A stretch of DNA of 34,555 bases from Bacteroidales bacterium (GCA_030654075.1 JAURYB010000058.1:1-34555), one strand, 5' to 3'. Counted from the stretch's first letter, positions 7,508-16,802 are shown. Program-made: numbers and translations. The notes: generated from the sequence alone by a model not told the origin.

Positions 7508-9583
7508 TTACTCTCCAAGTATTTTTATATATTCCTCAGGTGTTTCAACATCTTTTAATTGTTTTTGTATTTCCTTGTCCTTTGTTTCCTCCAGAGCTTG
7601 GATTTTTTTCAGAACTTCAAAAAACTTTTTTTTAATTGATAGAGCTATAAAAATATCCTTTTCGGCGTATAACTTATTTTCGAAATAGGCATTTGTAGAT
7701 AAATATACTTTCTTCAATACTCTTCCCAACTCCGGCTCTAACTCAATTTTCTTTTTATTTATCTTTATATTCGTTTCACTAATTTCATTTTTAGTGTTTT
7801 CTATATCCCTGATTTTTTCTTTTGATTTATTGTTATTTGAATTGTACTTTAATGACTGTTTAAAAGCAAGCAGCGCATTATCAAAATCTTTTAATCGGAA
7901 TAGGCTATCTGCTGATGACCGAATATTTGCATTTTCGTTATCGATTTTGCGGATAAATTCTTTCGGATAATTTTCACTTGGTTTTACGGCTTTTGCCAGT
8001 TCAAAATAACTTTTTGCGATTTCAAATTTTTCGCTTTTATATTCATCTTCTGCATTATTTACGAGCTTATTATATTTTTCATCATCTATTTTCCGGATAA
8101 AGTCTTTTGGATACTGTTCATTTGGTTTAACAGTTAACGCTTGCTGAAAAGTGTTTTTTGAGGCTTCTGGTTTATCGTTTTTGTATTCTGTTTCTGCAAT
8201 TAAAATGAATTGTTTATACTTTTCATTTATCATATTAATTTTGACCATCATACCTTCAACGCTCTGGTCGGATCTTAATGTCAAAGCTTTTTGATATAAC
8301 AATTCTGCTTCGTTATATTGTTTAGTTTTAAAATTGATATTTGCTAATGAAACTAATGAATCAAATTCAATAAACTTTTGTAAATCAACTATTTTATTTC
8401 TAACTTCCGGATCATCTTTATAAGTCAAAGACTCAGAATAGCTGTATTTGGCATTCTGGTATTGCCCTTCTCTTGCAAATTTGAAACCTTGTGACAAATT
8501 AAAATAATACCCAAGTTTAAGAGCTTTACCCGTAAAACCCATTTCATTAAATTCACTGATTAAGGATTGAACCTCTTCAAATTCTGGTACAATCCATGTT
8601 CGTGTCACATATATTCTGGGTATTTCTCCTGTTACCTGAAATATAAGAATCAGATCACCTTGCCCAGGAGTAAATGCGGAGAAACAGTCATTCTCAATTC
8701 CCATAATATCATATATTGATCCAGTATTCAAATCAATGTAACCTTTTTTTTCTGGCACAAACAAAGTATCATTCAGGAAAATCGCATTTATAGCCGTATC
8801 GTATGTAGGAAAACTTCTTTCTAATAAACTAAATCCATTTTTATAATATTCATTGGTTAGAAAACCATTTTTATCAAATTCAATACTACAAGTATACTCC
8901 GGACTGGTTGAGCCTTTCGTTCCAGCCCTTAGCATATACTTTCCTGCAATTTTATTGTTTTTAAAGGTGCACTCAGTTAAAAAAGTAATTCCTTTTTTGT
9001 TATATTCTTGATATTCTATTCTGCTACTATATTTGCCGTTGAGTTTTCCTTTCTCATAGGCACAAGTGGTAATTATGTTCATCTCTGTGGAATTCAAATC
9101 TCCTGTAATTTTGGATGTCCATGTTTTATCCGGTTTATTATTTGTGTAATTACCATTTATAGAGAAACGCGCTATCCCTTCTTCATATCTACCCGTATAA
9201 CTGTTATAGTTACTTTTTTTATGGTCCTTGGCGTAACTATATGTACCTGTTCTGATTCTGTCTCCGTTATTTTCCAGATACTTATAGGTTTCGGTTCCTT
9301 CAATAGTAAAATTAAGAACTGATACAGATCGTGTACCTGTATATGTTTTTATATTTTGTGAAAATAAATTAGTATTCAAAACGCCAATTGCCAATATTAA
9401 AATAATCGTACTTATCAGTTTTCTTAAAAAGTATTTTGGCCACAGGTTACGAAGATTAATACTGCTTTCAGCAGGTTTTTTTAATGAGATTTGAACATGG
9501 CAATGAATATTTGTCTGTGAAATTTGCGAAATCTGTGGCATATATTTGTTTGTCAGAGTTTTAAATAAACTGATTAGGTACAA
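7508..9583 (-). CDS. Exported TPR protein with YwqK/MORN-like N-terminal region
   Basis: A 691-codon frame. A hydrophobic export signal lies at residues about 53-76 (KLISTIILILAIGVLNTN, then LFSQ), far from the nominal start; residues 15-49 are encoded by an inverted-repeat element (9439-9539), so the true start is uncertain and may be a non-ATG codon near 9430. Residues about 90-270 have 'GKLNGKYSS', 'NNKIAGKYM' and 'NGFLTNEYYKNG' units typical of MORN/YwqK-type repeats. Residues about 365-600 contain about six TPR-like helical hairpins, several ending in the signature YPKDFIRKID / YPKEFIRKID, a pattern common in Bacteroidota periplasmic proteins. The last about 90 residues are charged and probably helical. 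Likely a protein-interaction scaffold in the periplasm; no enzyme motif seen. Confidence 0.8.
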   Translation of the reverse strand: MYLISLFKTLTNKYMPQISQISQTNIHCHVQISLKKPAESSINLRNLWPKYFLRKLISTIILILAIGVLNTNLFSQNIKTYTGTRSVSVLNFTIEGTETYKYLENNGDRIRTGTYSYAKDHKKSNYNSYTGRYEEGIARFSINGNYTNNKPDKTWTSKITGDLNSTEMNIITTCAYEKGKLNGKYSSRIEYQEYNKKGITFLTECTFKNNKIAGKYMLRAGTKGSTSPEYTCSIEFDKNGFLTNEYYKNGFSLLERSFPTYDTAINAIFLNDTLFVPEKKGYIDLNTGSIYDIMGIENDCFSAFTPGQGDLILIFQVTGEIPRIYVTRTWIVPEFEEVQSLISEFNEMGFTGKALKLGYYFNLSQGFKFAREGQYQNAKYSYSESLTYKDDPEVRNKIVDLQKFIEFDSLVSLANINFKTKQYNEAELLYQKALTLRSDQSVEGMMVKINMINEKYKQFILIAETEYKNDKPEASKNTFQQALTVKPNEQYPKDFIRKIDDEKYNKLVNNAEDEYKSEKFEIAKSYFELAKAVKPSENYPKEFIRKIDNENANIRSSADSLFRLKDFDNALLAFKQSLKYNSNNNKSKEKIRDIENTKNEISETNIKINKKKIELEPELGRVLKKVYLSTNAYFENKLYAEKDIFIALSIKKKFFEVLKKIQALEETKDKEIQKQLKDVETPEEYIKILGE
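9439..9539. repeat. Short inverted-repeat (MITE-like) element
   Basis: The ends 9439-9458 and 9520-9539 are 20-bp imperfect inverted repeats matching at 15 positions, each starting GCCACAG on its own outer side. The interior holds no independent gene. Strings of this kind (GCCACAGATTTCGC-like) recur as small dispersed repeats in Bacteroidota genomes in my experience. It sits over the 5' end of the TPR protein frame. Whether other copies exist cannot be tested in one window. Confidence 0.5.
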
Positions 9584-10391
9584 AAAATCCTTTTCATGAG
9601 CATCTTTTGTTTGATGATATAGATAATTGCTTTACAGATGATTTTTTAAGTACCTAAACTTATTTTATAATATTTGTTCTCCTCCGCGTCAACCGTTGTA
9701 ACAGATTGTACCTATTTGTAAAACGTAGAGAGTATTATTAGGCCTTTTCGCCTGTTCCTGCATTCAGGTATTCTTCCTCTGTAATCCCTTATTATTCACG
9801 GGTATGATCAGAACTATAGGCTTTTCCACCTTAAGTACCCTCAATATATATATATCGTTTACATTAAGAGGAGCATCGATAGACAAAAACTGACCACTAT
9901 TGTTACTGTTGGTATATTAGATTTATTATTATTAAAGTCAAATGTAACTTTTTTAATTATCCATCCTCCTTTTCTTGTCTTTTGATTAGTAAATTCCAAC
10001 AAAAAAAATAAACTGTCAGTAGATTCGATAATTAGTTATTGGTTTTTCCAGAATCTACCTTTCATTTTAAGCATTATTTTTTTTTGTCAACCTATCCAGT
10101 GGTTAATCTTGAAACTATTAAGGAATGAAAGATATTCTCTCAGATTTATAGAGGATCATTTATTCACTTTTGAATGTTAACGGAGCTAATTAATAATTAG
10201 CAAGAATGTATTTCAAATGCAAATACCCAATAATTTATATTCAAATTATTATAGCTTTAGATCACCTATTACCAACTATTAGTATTTAATAAAATACTAA
10301 GTTTGTATTTTAAATTTTACCAAAAATTGATAGTTTCAATCTTACCTTTCTGAAAATTTATTTTCTTTTATCTAATCAAAAACACTGAAAC
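9584..10391. other. Gene-poor intergenic region
   Basis: About 800 nt, AT-rich. It holds a probable gene remnant (9763-10030, listed separately) and a perfect 9-bp inverted repeat with a 4-nt loop (10279-10287 / 10292-10300, TTAGTATTT) about 90 nt before the FKBP gene. The latter could be an operator or a leader hairpin. No intact gene seen. Confidence 0.4.
9763..10030 (-). pseudogene. Probable frameshifted gene remnant
   Basis: On the minus strand, a coding-like frame (DSLFFLLEFTNQKTRKGGW, then IIKKVTFDFNNNKSNIP) is followed in another frame by NNSGQFLSIDAPLNVNDIY and ILRVLKVEKPIVLIIPVNN, ending at a stop at 9763. The switch falls near 9910. There is no start codon in a plausible place and an in-frame stop lies just upstream. 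The residues look like real protein, but I cannot name the family. It could be the decayed 3' end of a gene. Confidence 0.3.
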
Positions 10392-11780
10392 ATGGAAAAT
10401 ATTTACAGGGTAAACCTACTTCTGTTACTTATGTTATTTCCGGTCTTTATGACTGTCTGCGGCCAGGGCGCTATTCCCAATGGATTCAATAAATCAGAAA
10501 GTGGAGTTTATTATAAATTCCACAAAAAAAACATTGATGTTGTGCATAATGCCAGTTTAACAACGCCAATTGCTGTCGAAGGTAGTATTCTCACCATGAA
10601 CATTAAATGGCGCTTGGTTATCAATAAAAAAGATTCGGTATTAAATATAACGCCAAATCCTTTTGAAATCAAGCTCATGAAATCGGAATACAAAGGCGAC
10701 ATTTATGAGGCATTTAGTAAGCTGCACAAAGGCGATAGTGCTACATTTATCATAAATGCCGAAGATTTCTTCATGAAAACAGCAAAGTACCCGCAGCTGC
10801 CTCAAGGCGTAAACAATACATCAATGCTATTTTTTGATGTAAAACTTCTGAATATTGAAAGTGTGGAAGCACGTCAAAAAGCGGAAAAGGACAAAGCTGA
10901 GAAGTTTAAAAGTAAAGAGCCCGGAAAAATACAGGTGTACATTGCAAAAAACAAAGTTACTGTAGCACCAACAGCTTCAGGTATTTATATTATTGTGCAA
11001 AATCCTGGTGCAGGTCGCATGATTGTTAATGGTGATTTTGTAAAAATAAATCTTACGGTTTCATCCATTGAAGGTACTAAAATATTCTCAACGTTAGACC
11101 AAAACAAACCTATTACTTTTGAATATGGTAAACCGTTTGATACCAAAGGATTTGACGAAGCCATAGGATTAATGAAACTAGGAAGCAAAGCTACAGTTGT
11201 TGTTCCTTCTTCTATGGGTTTTGGCGAAAAAGGAAGAAAAGATTCAGGCGGACAGGATATTATTTCTCCATACTCACCAGTAGTTTATGATATTGAAATT
11301 CTGGAAATAAAAACTAAATCTGAAAATGAAGAGGCAATCAAGCAGGAAGAAGCAATTAAAAATGAAACTGCGAATTTAGCTTTATTCAATGAGCCTTCAC
11401 TTATTAAGCAATACATCGAAGCAAATAACATTACTGCAACACCAACTTCCAGCGGACTTTATTATATTGAAAGAGTGAAAGGTATTGGCCCAAAAGCATC
11501 AACAGGTAAAAAAGTAAAAGTTCATTATACCGGTAAATTGTTGAATGGCAAAATATTTGATTCATCATTAGACAGGAAACCATCCACTCCTTTTGAATTT
11601 ACTTTAGGCCAGGGACAAGTTATACCAGGTTGGGACGAAGGAATATCAATGATGAGTGCCGGAGGTAAGGCAACTCTAATTTTACCTTCAAAACTGGCTT
11701 ACGGCGAACGTGGCGCAGGAAATGATATTCCAGCTTATACACCGTTAATTTTTGATGTTGAACTGATCAACGTTAACTAA
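10392..11780 (+). CDS. Exported FKBP-type peptidyl-prolyl isomerase with three FKBP-like units
   Basis: A signal peptide (residues 1-25, ending FMTVCGQ) directs it to the envelope. Residues about 28-155 are a degenerate FKBP-like unit, 185-308 a second one, and 345-462 a full FKBP domain. In the last, the family's binding residues are visible: HYTG, IFDSS, FEF, QVIPGWDEG, KLAYGERG and FDVEL. In the second unit the pocket tryptophan of IPGWDEG is replaced (TKGFDEAIG) although the GFGEKG loop remains, so catalysis there is doubtful. A charged, probably helical linker joins units 2 and 3. The likely job is proline isomerisation and chaperoning of exported proteins. Length 462 is long for this group, which usually has one or two units. 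The gene stands alone and ends at a bidirectional terminator. Confidence 0.92.
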   Translation: MENIYRVNLLLLLMLFPVFMTVCGQGAIPNGFNKSESGVYYKFHKKNIDVVHNASLTTPIAVEGSILTMNIKWRLVINKKDSVLNITPNPFEIKLMKSEYKGDIYEAFSKLHKGDSATFIINAEDFFMKTAKYPQLPQGVNNTSMLFFDVKLLNIESVEARQKAEKDKAEKFKSKEPGKIQVYIAKNKVTVAPTASGIYIIVQNPGAGRMIVNGDFVKINLTVSSIEGTKIFSTLDQNKPITFEYGKPFDTKGFDEAIGLMKLGSKATVVVPSSMGFGEKGRKDSGGQDIISPYSPVVYDIEILEIKTKSENEEAIKQEEAIKNETANLALFNEPSLIKQYIEANNITATPTSSGLYYIERVKGIGPKASTGKKVKVHYTGKLLNGKIFDSSLDRKPSTPFEFTLGQGQVIPGWDEGISMMSAGGKATLILPSKLAYGERGAGNDIPAYTPLIFDVELINVN

Positions 11781-11857
11781 ATATACTCTTTTATGCTGTA
11801 TAATAAAATTATTATTTTATATTAAATTTGTTGAAGTACTAATTAAAAAGGAATAAA

Positions 11858-11882
11858 AAAAGGAGTGCAATGCACTCCTTTT
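11858..11882. terminator. Bidirectional terminator
   Basis: Perfect 11-bp stem AAAAGGAGTGC / GCACTCCTTTT with loop AAT, with A-tract before and T-tract after. It lies between the converging FKBP and small lipoprotein genes and can serve both. Confidence 0.85.
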
Positions 11883-11908
11883 AAATTTTCAATCAAGATA
11901 GGATTTAA

Positions 11909-12136
11909 CTACTTCTTGACAGGAAGTTTAGCAATTGAATCAGCTTCAGCTCTTGCTTTAACAGCAACTGCTGTATCGGCTGCTGCTTGCTCTTGAGCTG
12001 CCATAACTGCTGCGTTCGAATCAGCTACTCTAGTTGAATCAGCGATACGCTGTTGTTCTTTTACTTCTGCACTGGGTCCACAAGCTACGAAAGCTACCAT
12101 ACCAGCTACTACAAACATTGCAAATAATTTTTTCAT
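11909..12136 (-). CDS. Small Ala-rich lipoprotein
   Basis: A 75-aa protein with a clear lipoprotein signal (MKKLFAMFVVAGMVAFVAC, Cys at 19), followed by an Ala/Glu/Asp-rich, probably helical tail (VKEQQRIADSTRVADSN, ending KLPVKK). Small lipoproteins of this composition are common and abundant in Bacteroidota; their role is not established and a structural or Braun-lipoprotein-like role would be a guess. A strong phylum-type promoter lies 26 nt upstream and a terminator follows, so it is a single-gene, probably well-expressed unit. Confidence 0.85.
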   Translation of the reverse strand: MKKLFAMFVVAGMVAFVACGPSAEVKEQQRIADSTRVADSNAAVMAAQEQAAADTAVAVKARAEADSIAKLPVKK

Positions 12137-12161
12137 ATCTAAGTTTAATTAAAAAACGGTG

Positions 12162-12193
12162 CAAAAGTACAAGCTTATTTAATACGAATCAAA
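12162..12193 (-). promoter_or_regulatory. Promoter of the small lipoprotein gene
   Basis: Minus strand: -33 TTTG (12193-12190), 20 nt, -7 TACTTTTG (12169-12162). Both boxes match the Bacteroidota consensus exactly, 26 nt before the ATG at 12136. Confidence 0.75.
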
Positions 12194-12478
12194 CTTTATC
12201 ATAAAATAAATTAAGTTTTTTTAACATATTGCATAATTACATTATAATCAAATAGATATAGATCTGTTTTTTTAAATAAAGATATCAACAGCCTTAAAAA
12301 AAATGTTAATATCAAAGATAAAAAGCAGTTTTTGCCATTTTAAAAGCTGGTTTTATTCAATTTTATTTTTAAAAAACATACAGTTTTAAATATTAAATTT
12401 AAAGCAAGATCAATAAACCGGCATTTATCGGGGCTTTTTAAACGCAGATAAAAGCATGAATCTTTCGCTCAATTGGAT

Positions 12479-12486
12479 TACTTTTG
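12479..12486 (+). promoter_or_regulatory. -7 box of the antiporter operon
   Basis: TACTTTTG matches TAnnTTTG and ends 23 nt before the ATG at 12510. No convincing -33 box is seen. The other 300 nt between here and the divergent lipoprotein promoter are AT-rich and hold no gene. Confidence 0.5.
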
Positions 12487-12509
12487 CACATCCTTAATCT
12501 GAACTCTGC

Positions 12510-14654
12510 ATGAGGTTAAATAATCTGCCTGGACTTCCTTTAAATGAGCCAGTTATTGTTTTTACTATTCTTATCACAATTATTCTTGTTGCACCTATCG
12601 CATTCAGGAAATTCCGGATTCCGGGAATTGTAGGGCTTATTGTATCAGGAATGTTAATTGGGCCTCATGGGATAAACCTTGTTGAATCAGGTGAAAGTGT
12701 AAAATTATTAAGTACAGCAGGTTTACTTTACCTGATGTTTCTGGCTGGTCTTGAACTCAACTTACGCGATTTACTGCGAAATAGGAATAAAAGTATTGCA
12801 TTTGGAGCTTTAACATTTTTCATCCCGCTTATTTTTGGTTTTTTTGTTGCTCACTTCTTGCTCGCATACGAATTGTTGGCTTCACTGCTCATTGCAAGTA
12901 TGTTTTCAACGCACACGCTCATCTCCTACCCTATCGCAAGCAGGCTGGGAATAACCCGGAGCGAGGCTGTTACTATAACTATTGGAGGAACTATTATTAC
13001 CGACACTGCTGTTCTGGTAATGCTGGCTTTTATTTCTGCCGCGACCCAGGGTTCGATATCAGCGCTGTTTTGGATCAGGATCGTACTTTCTATTTCAGCT
13101 TTTTCATTCCTGATATTATGGGGTGTCCCTAAAATCAGCATTTGGTTCTTTAAAAACCTGGAAGGCGAGAGTGGCTCCCAATATATTTTTGTATTGGTAA
13201 TGCTTTTTATTTCAGGTCTTCTGGCGCGTGCTGCCGGAATTGAACCGATTATCGGGGCTTTTCTTGCCGGTTTGGCACTTAGTAATCTTATCCCTCCTAC
13301 TTCGGCTTTGATGAACAGGATTTCCTTTATTGGTAATAACTTATTTATCCCGGTTTTCCTTATCAGTGTTGGAATGATTGTGGACTTTTCAGTTCTCTTT
13401 AATGGTTTAAGTGCTTTAATTTTTGTTTTAACAATGGTAGCAGTTGCAATAGCAAGTAAATTCGTTGCAGCCTGGATTATGCAACTGATATTCAAGTATA
13501 CAAATGCTGAGCGGCAGGTAATATTTGGATTAAGCGTGTCGCATGCCGCTGCAATTATTGCTGTTGTATTTGTTGGTTATAATCTTAAACTGATTGGCTT
13601 GGATGTGCTTAATGGCGCTATCATGATCATACTGGTATCTTGTTTTATAGGTTCATTTATTACCGAGCGTTATGGCAGAAAACTTGCAGTTGCTGAAGCT
13701 GAAAAAGTTCCTGCCAAAACTGGTTTACCTGAACGCATTCTGGTACCCGTATCAAATCCTGCCACTATTGAAGGGTTGATTGATTTTGCGATTCTGATCC
13801 GCGAGCAAAATACGGAACATCCGGTTTATATGCTTTCAGTTGTCCCTGATGATGCTTTCGCCGAAGACCAGATTCTGAAAAACAATAAAATGTTCGAATC
13901 AGCGATTTCTCATGCCGCAGCTGCTGAAACGCAATTAGCTCATGTTTCGCGGGTAGATTTAAATGTAGCCAACGGAATCTCACGTGCAGTTAAAGAATTG
14001 ATGATCAACAAAATAATACTTGGGTGGAACGGTAAAATCACTACCACAAATTTCTTTTTCGGGAGCGTAATTGAGAACCTGATTGGGAGCTCAGAGCAAA
14101 TGGTAATGGTGGCAAAAATTTCAAACCCTTTGAATACCACAAACCGCATCCTTGTTTCCCTTCCCGAAAATGCTGAATGCGAGACAGGTTTTAGCATATG
14201 GCTGAGTACTCTTAAAATTATTGCTTCGCGAACCAGCGCTTCTTTACTGTTTTCCGGTTTTGAAAATTCACTTTCTGAAATACGTAATTTTCTCGAAACT
14301 GAAGATACAAACATCAAAATCGAATATGAGATTTCACATTCGGCACATCCTATAATTGATCAATCAAAAGTTACAAACATTCAGGATTTGTTTGTAGTGA
14401 TTGCTGCCAGGCGCCGGACCTTGTCGTACGAGCATTATTTCGAACACATGCCACGCGACCTTGCCAGGCATTTCGAAAATAAGAATTTCATTATTATTTA
14501 TCCTGAACAGAGGGCGGTTGAACTACAGTCTTTATCCTCATCACTTGATGGACTTGAAGTTTCAGCAATCCAGGAAAACCTGGAACGGTTTACAAATCTT
14601 ACCAATCCTAAACGAAATTCACCTGATAGCAGGCACAACTCATTAACAGAATAA
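12510..14654 (+). CDS. CPA2-type cation/proton antiporter with C-terminal USP-like region
   Basis: Residues about 15-395 contain 11-13 hydrophobic spans typical of the KefB/GerN (CPA2) family, with an early FRIPGIVGLIVSGMLIGPHG and the core IGGTIITDTAVLVML, whose Asp is the expected transport residue. There is no RCK/TrkA-N domain as in KefB/C; instead residues about 410-530 (PERILVPVSNPATIEGLIDF onward) and a degenerate second unit to about 690 look like universal stress protein folds. Likely Na+ or K+/H+ exchange across the inner membrane; the ion cannot be read from sequence. First gene of an apparent operon with rarA (23-nt gap) and kdsA. Families with this fusion are common in Bacteroidota. 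Confidence 0.9.
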   Translation: MRLNNLPGLPLNEPVIVFTILITIILVAPIAFRKFRIPGIVGLIVSGMLIGPHGINLVESGESVKLLSTAGLLYLMFLAGLELNLRDLLRNRNKSIAFGALTFFIPLIFGFFVAHFLLAYELLASLLIASMFSTHTLISYPIASRLGITRSEAVTITIGGTIITDTAVLVMLAFISAATQGSISALFWIRIVLSISAFSFLILWGVPKISIWFFKNLEGESGSQYIFVLVMLFISGLLARAAGIEPIIGAFLAGLALSNLIPPTSALMNRISFIGNNLFIPVFLISVGMIVDFSVLFNGLSALIFVLTMVAVAIASKFVAAWIMQLIFKYTNAERQVIFGLSVSHAAAIIAVVFVGYNLKLIGLDVLNGAIMIILVSCFIGSFITERYGRKLAVAEAEKVPAKTGLPERILVPVSNPATIEGLIDFAILIREQNTEHPVYMLSVVPDDAFAEDQILKNNKMFESAISHAAAAETQLAHVSRVDLNVANGISRAVKELMINKIILGWNGKITTTNFFFGSVIENLIGSSEQMVMVAKISNPLNTTNRILVSLPENAECETGFSIWLSTLKIIASRTSASLLFSGFENSLSEIRNFLETEDTNIKIEYEISHSAHPIIDQSKVTNIQDLFVVIAARRRTLSYEHYFEHMPRDLARHFENKNFIIIYPEQRAVELQSLSSSLDGLEVSAIQENLERFTNLTNPKRNSPDSRHNSLTE

Positions 14655-14677
14655 ATCAGCATAAATTATCGGTCGGA

Positions 14678-15952
14678 ATGAACATACAAATACCTTTAGC
14701 TGAAATTCTAAGGCCCAAAAACGCCGATGAATATATCGGGCAACCTCATCTGATGTCGGAAGGTACCGCATTCAGAAGAATGGTTGCCGGAGGTTCAGTT
14801 CATTCCATGATCTTCTGGGGCCCTCCTGGTGTTGGCAAAACAACGCTGGCACTTATCATTGCAAACGCTACCGGAAGGCAATTCTATACATTGAGCGCGG
14901 TAAATTCAGGCGTTAAAGATGTACGGGAAGTTATTGACCGGGCTGGAAAAGATTCATCCCAACCCATTCTTTTTATTGACGAGATTCATCGGTTCAGCAA
15001 GTCACAACAGGATTCTCTCCTTGGTGCTGTTGAAAAAGGAACTGTAATATTAATTGGAGCAACAACCGAGAATCCATCTTTCGAGGTTATATCCCCTTTA
15101 CTTTCGCGTTGCCAGGTTTATGTTTTAAAACCTCTTGAGGAAGACGATCTGCTGGTAATTTTAAATAAAGCCAAAGAAACTCTGAGTAGTATCCATGATG
15201 TTAAAATTGTGATTAAGGAATATGAAGCTTTAATCCGGATTTCCGGTGGTGATGCCCGAAAGTTACTCAATGCAATCGATATTATAGTTGCATCGCTTCT
15301 TTCTTCAGGAAAACCTATAGAAATTGACAACGAAAATACACTGAGCATCATTCAGCAAAATCTTGCTTTGTATGATAAGTCGGGCGAAATGCACTATGAT
15401 GTTATTTCGGCATTTATTAAATCGATGCGCGGCAGCGATCCGAATGCCGCGGTGTATTGGCTTGCGCGGATGATCATTGCCGGTGAAGATCCGCTTTTTA
15501 TTGCCCGGCGTATGGTGATACTTGCATCTGAAGATATCGGAAACGCAAATCCTACCGCGCTGGTTCTGGCAAACAATTGTTTTGACGCTGTAAATAAAAT
15601 CGGTTTTCCCGAAAGCCGGATAATTTTATCACAAACGGCCATCTATCTGGCATGTTCAGCCAAGAGTAATGCTTCGTATATGGCCATTGAAGACGCTATG
15701 TCGGCGGTTCAGCAATATGGCGACCTTCCGGTGCCTTTGCATCTCAGGAACGCTCCTACGAAGCTGATGAAGAATATCGGCTATGGTAAGGAGTACAAAT
15801 ATGCCCACCAATACGATGGTAATTTTGTAAACATTGAATTTCTGCCCGAAAAATTAAAGGGCAAAAAGTTATTCGATCCTGGACATAACGCACGGGAGCA
15901 TGAAGCCCGCGAAAAGTTAAAGAAAAACTGGGGCGAAAAATATGGATATTAA
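14678..15952 (+). CDS. rarA: Replication-associated recombination protein A (MgsA/RarA, AAA+ ATPase)
   Basis: 424 aa, the usual length. The N-terminus RPKNADEYIGQPHL is typical of the clamp-loader-like RarA/WRNIP1 family. Walker A GPPGVGKTT is at residues 48-56, Walker B ILFIDEIHRF at 97-106, and sensor GATTENPSF follows at about 127. The C-terminal oligomerisation part contains GSDPNAAVYWLARM and ASEDIGNANPTAL, both diagnostic. The family acts at stalled or gapped replication forks with SSB and RecA. Cytoplasmic. Its stop overlaps a possible upstream start of kdsA. Confidence 0.96.
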   Translation: MNIQIPLAEILRPKNADEYIGQPHLMSEGTAFRRMVAGGSVHSMIFWGPPGVGKTTLALIIANATGRQFYTLSAVNSGVKDVREVIDRAGKDSSQPILFIDEIHRFSKSQQDSLLGAVEKGTVILIGATTENPSFEVISPLLSRCQVYVLKPLEEDDLLVILNKAKETLSSIHDVKIVIKEYEALIRISGGDARKLLNAIDIIVASLLSSGKPIEIDNENTLSIIQQNLALYDKSGEMHYDVISAFIKSMRGSDPNAAVYWLARMIIAGEDPLFIARRMVILASEDIGNANPTALVLANNCFDAVNKIGFPESRIILSQTAIYLACSAKSNASYMAIEDAMSAVQQYGDLPVPLHLRNAPTKLMKNIGYGKEYKYAHQYDGNFVNIEFLPEKLKGKKLFDPGHNAREHEAREKLKKNWGEKYGY

Positions 15953-15983
15953 TTTCATTAAAAAACTCAAAACTAAAAATATC

Positions 15984-16802
15984 ATGAATATTCTGAGCGA
16001 AATACCATACCTAAAATATCTTGATTCAGGTAATTTCTTCCTTCTCGCTGGTCCATGTGTGGTTGAAGATGCTGAAAGTCCTTTTGAAATTGCAAGGATA
16101 CTGGTTGAACTGACAGATAAATATCAAATACCTTTTATTTTTAAAGCATCTTACCGCAAAGCTAACCGTTCAAAAAGCTCATCTTTTACCGGAATCGGCG
16201 ATGAAAAAGCGCTTGAAGTACTTGCCAGAATCAGGCAGAAGTTCCAGGTACCGGTAGTCAGCGATATTCACAGTGAAAGTGATGCCCGGCTGGCAGCTCA
16301 GTATGTTGATGTGCTTCAGATTCCTGCATTTCTATGCAGGCAGAGTGAATTGCTTATTGCTGCCGGTGAAACAGGGAAAGTGATAAATATTAAAAAAGGC
16401 CAGTTTGCCTCGGGCGATGCCATGCATTTTGCAGTTGAAAAAGTCAGAGAAACAGGTAACAATAAAGTAATGCTGACCGAAAGAGGAACCACTTTCGGGT
16501 ATACAGATTTGGTGGTTGATTTCAGGAATATTCCTGTTATGCAGCAAACAGGAGTTCCTGTTATACTTGATGTCACACATTCACTTCAGCAACCAAATCA
16601 ACCTGCAGGCGTTACAGGTGGCCGCCCTGACCTTATTCCTTTAATGGCTAAACTGGGTATAACATCCGGCGTTGAAGGTTTATTTATGGAAACACATCCC
16701 GAGCCATCGAAGGCAAAATCAGATGGAGCGAATATGCTCAGGCTCGATCTGATGGATAATTTGCTCGGGGAATTGGTAAGGTTGAAAAAGGCACTTGGGT
16801 AA
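15984..16802 (+). CDS. kdsA: 3-deoxy-8-phosphooctulonate synthase (KDO8P synthase)
   Basis: Condenses phosphoenolpyruvate with arabinose 5-phosphate to Kdo 8-phosphate, the first committed step to the Kdo of lipopolysaccharide. The ATG at 15984 gives 272 aa, matching the family; the frame is open back to 15942, which overlaps rarA by 11 nt and adds 14 Lys-rich residues. Seen in sequence: LLAGPCVVED, FKASYRKANRSKSSSFTGIG, VVSDIHSE, LTERGTTFGYTDLVVDFRN, DVTHSLQQP and METHPEP. The AGPC cysteine (residue 25), the His of DVTHS, the Glu of METHP and the Asp of KSDGANM are the four metal ligands of the metal-dependent class; the E. coli-type enzyme has Asn at the first site. Last gene of the antiporter-rarA-kdsA run. 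Confidence 0.96.
   Translation: MNILSEIPYLKYLDSGNFFLLAGPCVVEDAESPFEIARILVELTDKYQIPFIFKASYRKANRSKSSSFTGIGDEKALEVLARIRQKFQVPVVSDIHSESDARLAAQYVDVLQIPAFLCRQSELLIAAGETGKVINIKKGQFASGDAMHFAVEKVRETGNNKVMLTERGTTFGYTDLVVDFRNIPVMQQTGVPVILDVTHSLQQPNQPAGVTGGRPDLIPLMAKLGITSGVEGLFMETHPEPSKAKSDGANMLRLDLMDNLLGELVRLKKALG

Noticed and set aside
9439..9539. CRISPR array or transposase gene at the inverted repeat
   Set aside because: Only two arms, no regularly spaced repeats and no transposase frame.
12926..13495. 189-codon minus-strand frame inside the antiporter gene
   Set aside because: Antisense to a well-supported transporter; no recognisable domain.
15942..15983. Upstream start for kdsA overlapping rarA
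   Set aside because: Adds Lys-rich residues not typical of KdsA; 15984 gives the standard length. It could still be used for translational coupling.
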